Positions 25,373-33,045 of a DNA stretch of 64,000 nt are shown in pieces. The position numbers and the translations under genes are program-made. The stretch's first letter is position 1. Each line of letters opens with the position of its first letter. The DNA comes from Streptomyces sp. NBC_01381 (GTDB lineage: Bacteria > Actinomycetota > Actinomycetes > Streptomycetales > Streptomycetaceae), in the NCBI RefSeq assembly GCF_026340305.1, contig NZ_JAPEPI010000001.1, positions 3,782,001 to 3,846,000 of the forward strand, written 5' to 3'. The notes under the pieces are model-generated. The model was given only the letters and a program-made list of their open reading frames with translations. It was not told where the DNA came from and made no database searches.

Positions 25373-28183
25373 ATGACAGAGGACCTCTCACCGGCCGAGC
25401 GGTACGCGGCGGCGCGCGAGCGCGCTGCCGAGCAGGCCACCGCACTCGCGGGCTTCCGCGAGATGTACGAATTCGGCCTCGACCCCTTCCAGATCGAGGC
25501 CTGTCAGGCACTCGAGGCGGGCAAGGGCGTGCTCGTGGCCGCCCCCACGGGTTCGGGCAAGACGATCGTCGGCGAGTTCGCCGTGCACCTGGCCCTGCTG
25601 CAGGGCAAGAAATGCTTCTACACGACGCCGATCAAGGCGCTCTCCAACCAGAAGTACGCCGACCTGGCGAAGCGGTACGGCGCGGACAAGGTCGGCCTGC
25701 TGACCGGCGACAACAGCGTCAACTCCGATGCGCCGGTGGTCGTGATGACCACCGAAGTGCTGCGCAACATGCTGTATTCGGGCTCGCAGGCGCTCCTTAA
25801 CCTCGGCTATGTGGTGATGGACGAGGTGCACTACCTCTCCGACCGCTTCCGGGGGGCCGTCTGGGAAGAGGTGATCATCCACCTCCAGGAGTCCGTCACG
25901 CTGGTCTCCCTGTCGGCGACGGTCTCGAACGCGGAGGAGTTCGGCGACTGGCTGGACACCGTGCGCGGCGACACCCAGGTGATCGTCTCCGAGCACCGGC
26001 CCGTGCCGCTGTTCCAGCACGTGCTTGCCGGGCGCCGGATGTACGACCTCTTCGAGGAGGGCGAGGGCCGGAAGAAGACGGTCAACCCCGACCTCACACG
26101 CATGGCGCGCATGGAGGCCAGCCGTTCGTACAACCCGCGCGACCGCCGCAAGGGCAAGATGGTCCGCGAGGCCGACCGTGAGCGCGAGCGCCGACAGCGG
26201 TCGCGGATCTGGACGCCGGGCCGCCCCGAGGTCATCGACCGGCTCGACTCCGAGGGCCTGCTGCCCGCCATCACGTTCATCTTCAGCCGCGCGGCCTGCG
26301 AGGCCGCCGTGCAGCAGTGTCTGCACGCGGGTCTTCGGCTGAACGACGACGACGCGCGGATGAAGGTCCGCGAGATCGTCGAGGAGCGCACGGCCGCCAT
26401 CCCGGACGAGGACCTGCACGTCCTCGGCTACTACGAATGGCTCGAAGGCCTGGAGCGCGGCATCGCCGCGCACCACGCGGGCATGCTGCCCACCTTCAAG
26501 GAGGTCGTCGAGGAGCTCTTCGTACGCGGGCTCGTGCGCGCCGTCTTCGCCACCGAGACGCTCGCCCTGGGCATCAACATGCCCGCGCGCAGCGTGGTGC
26601 TGGAGAAGCTCGTCAAGTGGAACGGCGAACAGCACGCCGACATCACCCCCGGCGAGTACACGCAGTTGACCGGTCGCGCCGGGCGGCGCGGCATCGACGT
26701 CGAGGGCCATGCGGTCGTGCTGTGGCAGCGGGCCATGAGCCCGGAGCACCTCGCGGGGCTCGCCGGAACGCGTACGTATCCGCTGCGGTCCAGCTTCAAG
26801 CCGTCGTACAACATGGCGGTGAACCTGGTCGAGCAGTTCGGGCGGCACCGCTCGCGTGAGCTGCTCGAGACGTCCTTCGCGCAGTTCCAGGCCGACAAGT
26901 CGGTCGTGGGGATTTCGCGGCAGGTGCAGAAGAACGAAGAGGGGCTTGAGGGCTACAAGGCCTCCATGACCTGCCACTTGGGGGACTTCGACGAGTACGC
27001 GCGGCTGCGCCGCGAGCTCAAGGACCGGGAGACCGAGCTCGCCAAGCAGGGGGCCAACCAGCGCAGGGCCGCCGCGGCCGCCGCCCTGGAGAAGCTCAAG
27101 CCGGGCGATGTCATCCATGTGCCGACCGGCAAGTACGCGGGGCTCGCGCTCGTCCTCGACCCGGGGCTGCCCGCGGGACGGGTCAACGGCCACCGGGGCT
27201 TCGAGCACCAGGACGGTCCGCGGCCTCTGGTGCTGACCGCCGAGCGGCAGGTCAAGCGGCTCGCAGCGATGGACTTCCCGGTGCCGGTGGAAGCCCTCGA
27301 CCGGATGCGGATCCCGAAGTCGTTCAACGCGCGTTCCCCGCAGTCGCGCCGCGACCTGGCGTCCGCGCTGCGCACCAAGGCCGGGCACATCGTGCCCGAG
27401 CGGCACCGCAAGGGGCGCGCTGCCGCCGCCGACGACCAGGAGATCGCCCGGCTGCGCGCGGAGCTGCGCGCGCACCCCTGCCACGGCTGTGACGAGCGCG
27501 AGGACCATGCGCGCTGGGCCGAGCGCTACTACCGCCTGCGGCGGGACACCGTGCAGCTGGAGCGGCGCATCGAGGGACGGACGAACACCATCGCGCGCAC
27601 CTTCGACCGGATCGTCGCGCTGCTCACCGAGATGGACTACCTCCGGGGTGACGAGGTCACCGAGGACGGCAAGCGGCTCGCCCGGCTGTATGGAGAGCTG
27701 GATCTGCTGGCGAGCGAATGCCTGCGGGAAGGCGTGTGGGAGGGGCTCAGCCCGGCCGAACTGGCCGCGTGCGTCTCGGCGTTGGTGTTCGAGGCCCGGA
27801 TGGCGGACGACGCGCTCGCGCCCAAGCTGCCCTCCGGGAAGGTGAAGGCCTCCCTCGGCGAGATGGTGCGGATCTGGGGGCGGCTCGATGCCCTGGAGGA
27901 AGAGTTCAAGATCAACCAGGCGGAAGGGGTCGGGCAGCGCGAGCCCGACCTCGGGTTCGCCTGGGCGGCGTACATGTGGGCGTCGGACAAGGGCCTCGAC
28001 GAGGTGCTGCGCGAGATCGAGATGCCTGCCGGGGACTTTGTCCGGTGGTGCAAGCAGGTGATCGATGTGCTGGGGCAGATTGCGGCGGCGGCTCCGCGGG
28101 AGGGGTCCACTGTGGCGAAGAATGCGCGTAAGGCTGTGGATCAGCTGTTGCGCGGGGTTGTGGCTTACAGCTCGGTCGGCTGA
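25373..28183 (+). CDS. DEAD/DEAH-box helicase, Mtr4/Ski2/HelY-like
   Basis: ATG at 25373 gives MTEDLSPAERYAAARERA, the usual start; 936 residues. Superfamily 2 motifs are visible in order: Walker A APTGSGKT (about residue 60), TTPIKALSNQK (Ia), VMDEVHYLSD (II), SLSATVSN (III), and QLTGRAGRRGID (VI, about 445). An inserted arch-like region and a C-terminal DSHCT domain (about 770-930) complete the Ski2-like layout. Relatives unwind RNA for processing or decay. In actinobacteria HelY is the named member, and its exact substrate is unknown. It ends ahead of an intergenic repeat and the convergent monooxygenase gene. Confidence 0.93.
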   Translation: MTEDLSPAERYAAARERAAEQATALAGFREMYEFGLDPFQIEACQALEAGKGVLVAAPTGSGKTIVGEFAVHLALLQGKKCFYTTPIKALSNQKYADLAKRYGADKVGLLTGDNSVNSDAPVVVMTTEVLRNMLYSGSQALLNLGYVVMDEVHYLSDRFRGAVWEEVIIHLQESVTLVSLSATVSNAEEFGDWLDTVRGDTQVIVSEHRPVPLFQHVLAGRRMYDLFEEGEGRKKTVNPDLTRMARMEASRSYNPRDRRKGKMVREADRERERRQRSRIWTPGRPEVIDRLDSEGLLPAITFIFSRAACEAAVQQCLHAGLRLNDDDARMKVREIVEERTAAIPDEDLHVLGYYEWLEGLERGIAAHHAGMLPTFKEVVEELFVRGLVRAVFATETLALGINMPARSVVLEKLVKWNGEQHADITPGEYTQLTGRAGRRGIDVEGHAVVLWQRAMSPEHLAGLAGTRTYPLRSSFKPSYNMAVNLVEQFGRHRSRELLETSFAQFQADKSVVGISRQVQKNEEGLEGYKASMTCHLGDFDEYARLRRELKDRETELAKQGANQRRAAAAAALEKLKPGDVIHVPTGKYAGLALVLDPGLPAGRVNGHRGFEHQDGPRPLVLTAERQVKRLAAMDFPVPVEALDRMRIPKSFNARSPQSRRDLASALRTKAGHIVPERHRKGRAAAADDQEIARLRAELRAHPCHGCDEREDHARWAERYYRLRRDTVQLERRIEGRTNTIARTFDRIVALLTEMDYLRGDEVTEDGKRLARLYGELDLLASECLREGVWEGLSPAELAACVSALVFEARMADDALAPKLPSGKVKASLGEMVRIWGRLDALEEEFKINQAEGVGQREPDLGFAWAAYMWASDKGLDEVLREIEMPAGDFVRWCKQVIDVLGQIAAAAPREGSTVAKNARKAVDQLLRGVVAYSSVG

Positions 28184-28242
28184 CGGTGAGTTGGGGCGGG
28201 CCGGGGGATTGGTTCTTTCCCCAGGCCCGCCCCTTCCCGAAA

Positions 28243-28330
28243 CCAGGGGCAAGCCCCTGGACCCCAGTGCTTGGTGGCCGTCGATCGCGGCCTTCGGCCT
28301 GGCTCGTCCTCAAACGCCGGACGGGCTGAA
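28243..28330. repeat. Streptomyces-type intergenic repeat with hairpin
   Basis: 28243-28260 is an 8-bp perfect hairpin (CCAGGGGC, AA, GCCCCTGG). 28301-28330 holds TCGTCCTCAAACGCCGG plus ACGGGCTGAA, wording I recognise as recurring between genes in many Streptomyces chromosomes. It fills the 179-base gap between convergent genes and may act as a terminator. Confidence 0.6.
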
Positions 28331-28362
28331 ACCTCCCCCGCGGCGGGCTGGAAGAGCCCGCC

Positions 28363-29469
28363 TTACGCCGCTGAGCTCGCCAGCGCAGCGTCCCGCTTCG
28401 CGACCTCCTCCCGGACGATCGGGATCACCTGGCGGCCGAAGTCGATCGCGTCGTCCAGGAGGTCGTAGCCGCGGGCCGAGAGGATGTCGACGCCCAGGTC
28501 GTAGTAGTCGAGCAGGGCCTGGGCGACCGTCTCCGGAGTGCCCACCAGGGCCGTGGAGTTGCCGGCGCCGCCGGTCTCCGCCGCGGTCGGCGTCCACAGG
28601 GCGCGGTCGTGCCGCTCGCCCGATGCCGCCACCGCCAGGAGCCGCTGCGAGCCCGAGTTCTCCGGGTTCTTCAGCGGGTGGCGGCGGGACGGCGGCGCGC
28701 CCGCCTTGCGTGCCTTGATGCGGGCCAGCGTCGCGTGCGCCTTCTCCCAGGCCAGTTCCTCGGTCGGCGCGATGATCGGGCGGAACGCCACCTGGATCCG
28801 GGGGACGTCGGTGCGGCCCGCGGCCCTCGCCGCCGCCTTCACCGACTCGATCTGCTCGGTGGTCTGCGCCAAAGGCTCGCCCCACAGGCAGTAGATGTCG
28901 GCCTCGGCGCCCCCGGCCGCGTACGCGGCGGGCGACGAACCCCCGAACGAGACGCGCGGATGCGGCTGTTGGACCGGGAAGGTGTCGCTGACGAAGTCCT
29001 TGAAGCGGTAGTGCGCGCCCTCGTGGTCGAAGGGCTCGTGCGAGGTCCACGCCTTCTTGATGATCTGGATGGCCTCGCGGGTACGCGCGTACCGCTCGTC
29101 CTTGGTGAGGAAGTCGCCCTCGCGCTGCTGCTCTTGGTCGTTGCCACCCGTGATGAAGTGCACCGCGAGGCGGCCGTCGCTGATCCGGTCCAGGGTCGCG
29201 AAGGTCTTCGCGGCGAAGGTGGGGTACGAGACGTTCGGGCGGTGCGCGACCAGGATCTGGAGCCGTTCCGTGCGGGCCGCGATGTAGGCGGCCGCGGGGG
29301 AGGGGTCAGGGGATCCGGATCCGTAGGCGAACAGGACGCGGTCCCAGCCGTGGTCCTCGTGGGCCCGGGCGAGCCTGAGCGTGTAGTCCTTGTCGAAGGA
29401 GGCACCGGAGCGCGCGGTGACTTCGGAACCTTCGTTGGTCGCTGCGATGCCGAGGAATTCGACGGGCAT
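28363..29469 (-). CDS. SsuD-like FMN-dependent (LLM) alkanesulfonate monooxygenase
   Basis: This 368-residue protein starts at ATG with GAGG about 8 nt upstream. It is a luciferase-like TIM barrel: FLGIAATNEGSE at the start, then ARAHEDHGWDRVLFAY, LVAHRPNVSYPTFAAKTFATLDRIS, AVHFITGGND and YRFKDFV with the Arg of the SsuD active site. SsuD enzymes use FMNH2 and oxygen to release sulfite from alkanesulfonates for sulfur supply. No reductase or sulfonate transporter is adjacent, so the exact substrate is open. Fifty bases upstream a tiny leader peptide ends Cys-Cys-Ser, which supports control by cysteine or sulfur status. Confidence 0.92.
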   Translation of the reverse strand: MPVEFLGIAATNEGSEVTARSGASFDKDYTLRLARAHEDHGWDRVLFAYGSGSPDPSPAAAYIAARTERLQILVAHRPNVSYPTFAAKTFATLDRISDGRLAVHFITGGNDQEQQREGDFLTKDERYARTREAIQIIKKAWTSHEPFDHEGAHYRFKDFVSDTFPVQQPHPRVSFGGSSPAAYAAGGAEADIYCLWGEPLAQTTEQIESVKAAARAAGRTDVPRIQVAFRPIIAPTEELAWEKAHATLARIKARKAGAPPSRRHPLKNPENSGSQRLLAVAASGERHDRALWTPTAAETGGAGNSTALVGTPETVAQALLDYYDLGVDILSARGYDLLDDAIDFGRQVIPIVREEVAKRDAALASSAA

Positions 29470-29518
29470 GGTGGAGCCTCATCTCAACTGGTCGTGGTGT
29501 GCGCTGACTTGGAAGCGG

Positions 29519-29596
29519 TCAGGAGCAACACGACGCGGACCACACACGACCGAAGTCGATGTGGTCGCGGGTGACCAGCCGGAGCTGAGGGCGCAT
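29519..29596 (-). CDS. Short Cys-containing leader peptide upstream of the SsuD-like gene
   Basis: A 25-codon frame on the minus strand encodes MRPQLRLVTRDHIDFGRV, then WSASCCS and stop. The H-(I/V)-D-x-x-R-V-x-S-x-x-C pattern is that of the actinobacterial putative leader peptides found upstream of sulfur-related genes. The two Cys codons next to the stop fit ribosome-mediated, cysteine-sensing attenuation. No clear ribosome site is seen, and a TTGACG hexamer about 40 bases upstream could drive a leaderless message. A start 8 codons earlier is also possible. Confidence 0.72.
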   Translation of the reverse strand: MRPQLRLVTRDHIDFGRVWSASCCS

Positions 29597-29994
29597 GCGC
29601 CCAGTGGAACAGCCGTCCATACGGAGCGTCAACCACGGCCGGGCGGTGGTGATTCCCCTCCCGTCCAAGTCCCGCCCGAAGCCGTGTTCGCGCATGTTCG
29701 ACGCCATCACTCCACGTGTTCGATTGATCGCCACGCGTGCAAATGGAGCCGAGTGTATGCCTGTCGGCAAGGCCGCTGCAGGGGGTTGCTGAATATGACT
29801 CGGCGATGATTCCGGCGGACTAAGCTCGCCCGGAGCGCGGCGAGTTGAAACGAGTTGCGATAGATTCGCGCGCTTGTTCCCAGTTCTCCAGATAGTTCGC
29901 ATGCGTCTTCACCTCACAACTCCCCGTAAGATCCCCCCATTTCCCAGCATCAACCCCAATTCCTCCCCCCAAGACGAGTGTTCAGAGGGCATAC
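29597..29994. other. Divergent intergenic region (398 bases) before the conservon
   Basis: No gene is supported here. The stretch must hold the promoters of the leader-monooxygenase unit (minus) and of the conservon (plus). It is less GC-rich than its surroundings, particularly 29780-29990, which is T- and C-rich near the cvnA start. No clear ribosome site precedes the ATG at 29995. Confidence 0.6.
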
Positions 29995-31629
29995 ATGGTG
30001 AGTGTTCAATCGCCTCCCGGTGGCCGAGAAGTCCCTTACGCACGTGTGTTGTTGCTGCCCGCCATGCTGATGGCCGCGGCAACCGGAGCCGCCGTCGCGG
30101 CGGTCACGGAACCCGCCCGCATCGCGGTCGGCTGGTGCGGTGCGATCGCGACCCTCGTGGTCATCGCGGTCGGCGCCGAAGCGGTGCGCCGCGGCCGGTC
30201 CATCCGTGAGCTCCACGCGCAGTACGGGCAGCGGCTCGCCTCCCTGGAGCGGCGCATCGCATCCCATGACGACGAGACCATCCGCCTGGGCAGGGAGATC
30301 ATCCCCGAGGCCGTGTTCCGGCTCCGGCAGGGCGAAGCACCCTCGGAGGTGATCCGTCATCTGGTCGACGGTGACGAGTCCTTCGCCGAACTCCCCGAGT
30401 CGCAGCGGCAGATGCTCCGCAACGTCCTGGACACCCTGGACACCGGAGAGGCGATGCGCGAGTCCTCGCAGCGCGCCTTCGTCAACATCGCCCGGCGCGT
30501 CCAGTCCATCGTCCACCAACAGTCCGCGGAACTGCGCGAGATGGAGGAGTTCCACGGCCGCAACCCCGAGGTCTTCGACGACCTGCTGCGCATCGACCAC
30601 GGCACCGCGCTGATCGGCCGCCTCGCCGACTCGATCACCGTGCTCGGCGGCGCCCGCCCCGGACGCCAATGGCCCAAGCCCGTACCGCTGTACAGCGTGT
30701 TGCGCGGCGCCATGTCGCGGATCCTCGAGTACCAGCGCGTCGATCTGCACTCGATCGCCAAGATCGCCATCCGCGGCATCTCGGTCGAACCGCTCATCCA
30801 CGCCTGCGCCGAGCTCCTCGACAACGCCACCCGCTACTCGCCGCCGCAGACCCGCGTCCATGTGACCGCCGTCGAGGTGCAGACCGGCATCGCGATCGAG
30901 ATCGAGGACGGCGGCGTCAGCCTCAGTGAGGAGGCCAGGGCGCGGGCCGAGCGCATGCTCGCCCAGGCCCAGGCCGGCATCGACCTGAACGACCTCGGTG
31001 AGACCCCGCGCCTGGGCATGGCCGTCGTGGGCCGGCTCTCGCAGATGTACAACCTGCAGGTCTCGCTGCGGCAGTCCGCGTACGGCGGGGTCCGCGCGGT
31101 CCTCATCGTCCCGCGCGAGATGATCAGCACCGGTCCCGCGCCCGGCCTCGCGCACGGCATCGGCGCCTCCGCGGTGCCCCGGGTGAACGCGGACGGCGAG
31201 CCCATCAAGGAGCCCCACGGCATCCGGCGCAAGAAGCCCCGCGTCATGACGGCGGGACCGCCGCTCTCGAAGTCGCAACTCACCGCGGCCATGGAGGACG
31301 ACGTCCCCGAGGTCACCGAGTGGACGTCGAACGGCCTGCCCCAGCGCCGCAGCCGGGTCCGCACATCGTTCAGCCAGCGGGTCGCCCAGGAGGCCGAGGA
31401 CGCGAAGTACGCGGCCCAGGCCGCGCAGTACGCCCAGCCCCCGACGACACCGGTCGTACCCGAACCGGTGAAGAAGAGGGAGGAGAAGGAGCCCGGTCTG
31501 TGGATCGAGGCCTTCATGAAGGGCGTCAAGGGCGACGAGACCACCGCCGGCGATCCGCCGTCCTCCGGGGACCAGACCGAGAACGACCACGGCAACGCCG
31601 ACAGCACCGACGAGGGGGGCTGGAAGTGA
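29995..31629 (+). CDS. cvnA: Conservon sensor-kinase-like ATPase CvnA
   Basis: This 544-residue protein starts at ATG. Two hydrophobic segments lie at the N-terminus (about 17-60), then a helical dimer region with VNIARRVQSIVHQQSAEL where a histidine kinase would carry its phospho-acceptor. The GHKL ATP-binding domain follows, with the N box LIHACAELLDNATRYSPP (about 260-280) and LGMAVVGRLSQMYN as the G-box region. The last 170 residues are disordered. Conservon A proteins act at the membrane with the B, C and D partners in a signalling complex resembling eukaryotic G-protein systems. From memory this position matches cvn9/rar in S. coelicolor, which affects aerial growth. Confidence 0.92.
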   Translation: MVSVQSPPGGREVPYARVLLLPAMLMAAATGAAVAAVTEPARIAVGWCGAIATLVVIAVGAEAVRRGRSIRELHAQYGQRLASLERRIASHDDETIRLGREIIPEAVFRLRQGEAPSEVIRHLVDGDESFAELPESQRQMLRNVLDTLDTGEAMRESSQRAFVNIARRVQSIVHQQSAELREMEEFHGRNPEVFDDLLRIDHGTALIGRLADSITVLGGARPGRQWPKPVPLYSVLRGAMSRILEYQRVDLHSIAKIAIRGISVEPLIHACAELLDNATRYSPPQTRVHVTAVEVQTGIAIEIEDGGVSLSEEARARAERMLAQAQAGIDLNDLGETPRLGMAVVGRLSQMYNLQVSLRQSAYGGVRAVLIVPREMISTGPAPGLAHGIGASAVPRVNADGEPIKEPHGIRRKKPRVMTAGPPLSKSQLTAAMEDDVPEVTEWTSNGLPQRRSRVRTSFSQRVAQEAEDAKYAAQAAQYAQPPTTPVVPEPVKKREEKEPGLWIEAFMKGVKGDETTAGDPPSSGDQTENDHGNADSTDEGGWK

Positions 31630-32033
31630 TCCAGCAACGGGCCAATTTCGACTGGATGCTCAAGGAGCTCGCCGACGGGGTGCCGCAGACCCGGCAGATC
31701 GTGGTGCTCTCCGCGGACGGTCTGCGGATCGCACGCTACGGCGGCGACCCCGACGGAGCCGACCGGATCGCCGCCGCCTGCGCGGGACTTCAGTCCCTGG
31801 CCGCCGCCGTCGCCACCGAGATCCCGCACAGCGAAGGCGGGATGCGCATGGTGATCATCGAGATCGACGGCGGCTACTTCTACATGATGGCCGCGGGCGC
31901 CGGTGCCTATCTGGCCGTGCTCGCGGAGGAGACCGTGGACGCGGGCCTCATCGCCAACCGCATGCGGGACCTGGTCGTCCGGATCGGCGCCCATCTGACG
32001 AGCCCGCCCCGGCGAGACGGGCAGGCCGTATGA
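31626..32033 (+). CDS. cvnB: Conservon roadblock/LC7 protein CvnB
   Basis: This 135-residue protein starts at GTG, overlapping the cvnA stop by 4 bases (GTGA). It is a single roadblock/LC7 domain (NFDWMLKELADGVPQTRQIVVLSADGLRIA) of the type that forms dimers and regulates small GTPases. Conservon B proteins are thought to link the A sensor with the D GTPase. The C-terminus is basic. Overlapping starts point to translational coupling in a fixed ratio. Confidence 0.93.
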   Translation: MIQQRANFDWMLKELADGVPQTRQIVVLSADGLRIARYGGDPDGADRIAAACAGLQSLAAAVATEIPHSEGGMRMVIIEIDGGYFYMMAAGAGAYLAVLAEETVDAGLIANRMRDLVVRIGAHLTSPPRRDGQAV

Positions 32034-32407
32034 CTCCTCCGCAAGGCAACCCCCCCGACCCTCCCAAGCGTGAACGGCGCAGCCCGGACAACCCCGAGCG
32101 GCTCTACACCATCACGGGCGAGGACACGGAACGGGCGCCGATCGACCTGGTCACCCTGATCGTCGCGCACGGCGAGGCGGCACCCGCGGCGCAGCCGGAG
32201 CACTCCGTCGTGCTGCGGTTATGCAAGCAGCCGCTGTCCGTCGCCGAGCTTTCGGCCTATCTGGCGCTGCCGTTCAGCGTGGTGACGATTCTGCTGACGA
32301 GGATGCTCGCCATAGACCTCGTACAGGCGCGCGAGCCGATCGTCCGCTCCACGCTCCCCGATCGTTCCCTCCTCGAAGCGGTGATGCATGGACTTCAGAA
32401 ACTCTGA
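32030..32407 (+). CDS. cvnC: Conservon DUF742 protein CvnC (contains a TTA codon)
   Basis: This 125-residue protein starts at ATG, overlapping cvnB by 4 bases. It is a DUF742 protein: a Pro-rich start (PPQGNPPDPPKRE), then RLYTITGEDT and a winged-helix-like core (LSVAELSAYLALPFSVVTILLTRML). Leu64 is encoded by TTA at 32219-32221, a codon read only by the bldA tRNA in Streptomyces, so translation should depend on bldA. Conservon C proteins bind the other conservon parts. The exact role is unclear. Confidence 0.92.
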   Translation: MTPPQGNPPDPPKRERRSPDNPERLYTITGEDTERAPIDLVTLIVAHGEAAPAAQPEHSVVLRLCKQPLSVAELSAYLALPFSVVTILLTRMLAIDLVQAREPIVRSTLPDRSLLEAVMHGLQKL

Positions 32408-33011
32408 GAACACCGACACGATCACCGGACCCAGCAGCGAGGACGTGCTGCCGCACACGGCCGCGGCCGCGGTGAAGGTCGTGATCGTGGGCGGGTTCGG
32501 AGTCGGCAAGACGACGATGGTCGGCTCGGTCAGCGAGATCAGGCCGCTGACCACCGAAGAGACCATGACCCAGGCCGGCATCGGCGTGGACGACAACTAC
32601 GGCTCCGAGTCCAAGACGGCCACAACCGTGGCGATGGACTTCGGCCGGATCAGCATCTCCGAAGAGCTGGTGCTCTATCTGTTCGGCACCCCGGGCCAGG
32701 AGCGCTTCTGGTTCCTGTGGAACGGGCTCTTCGAAGGCGCGCTCGGTGCGGTCGTCCTCGTCGACACCCGACGCCTGGAAGTCAGCTTCGACGTGATCGG
32801 CCGCCTCGAGGAGCGCGGAGTGCCCTTCGTCGTCGCGATCAACGACTTTCCCGACGCGCCGCAGCACGCGATCCCGGCGTTGCGCAGCGCACTCGACCTG
32901 GACGAGGTGGTGCCGATCGTGAAGTGCGACGCCCGGCAGCGCGCGTCGAGCCGGGACACCTTGCTGACCCTCATGCGGTATCTGCACTCCCTGACCGTGG
33001 CCCGCGTCTGA
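32388..33011 (+). CDS. cvnD: Conservon small GTPase CvnD
   Basis: This 207-residue protein starts at ATG, overlapping cvnC by 20 bases. GTPase motifs are the P-loop GGFGVGKTTMVG (about 36-46), the switch II LFGTPGQERFWF (about 100), and AINDFPD, where the usual NKxD reads N-D-F. The C-terminal part holds VKCDAR in the position of the G5 loop. D proteins are the G-protein of the conservon and bind GTP. The altered base-specificity motif is typical of this bacterial subfamily. Confidence 0.93.
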   Translation: MDFRNSENTDTITGPSSEDVLPHTAAAAVKVVIVGGFGVGKTTMVGSVSEIRPLTTEETMTQAGIGVDDNYGSESKTATTVAMDFGRISISEELVLYLFGTPGQERFWFLWNGLFEGALGAVVLVDTRRLEVSFDVIGRLEERGVPFVVAINDFPDAPQHAIPALRSALDLDEVVPIVKCDARQRASSRDTLLTLMRYLHSLTVARV

Positions 33012-33045
33012 CCCTCATCTCATCCGCAACCCCGGAGCGACGAAC

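Noticed and set aside
25388..28252. A 954-codon open frame on the minus strand
   Set aside because: It lies opposite the helicase gene and is a compositional shadow rich in Leu, Arg and Val without recognisable domains.
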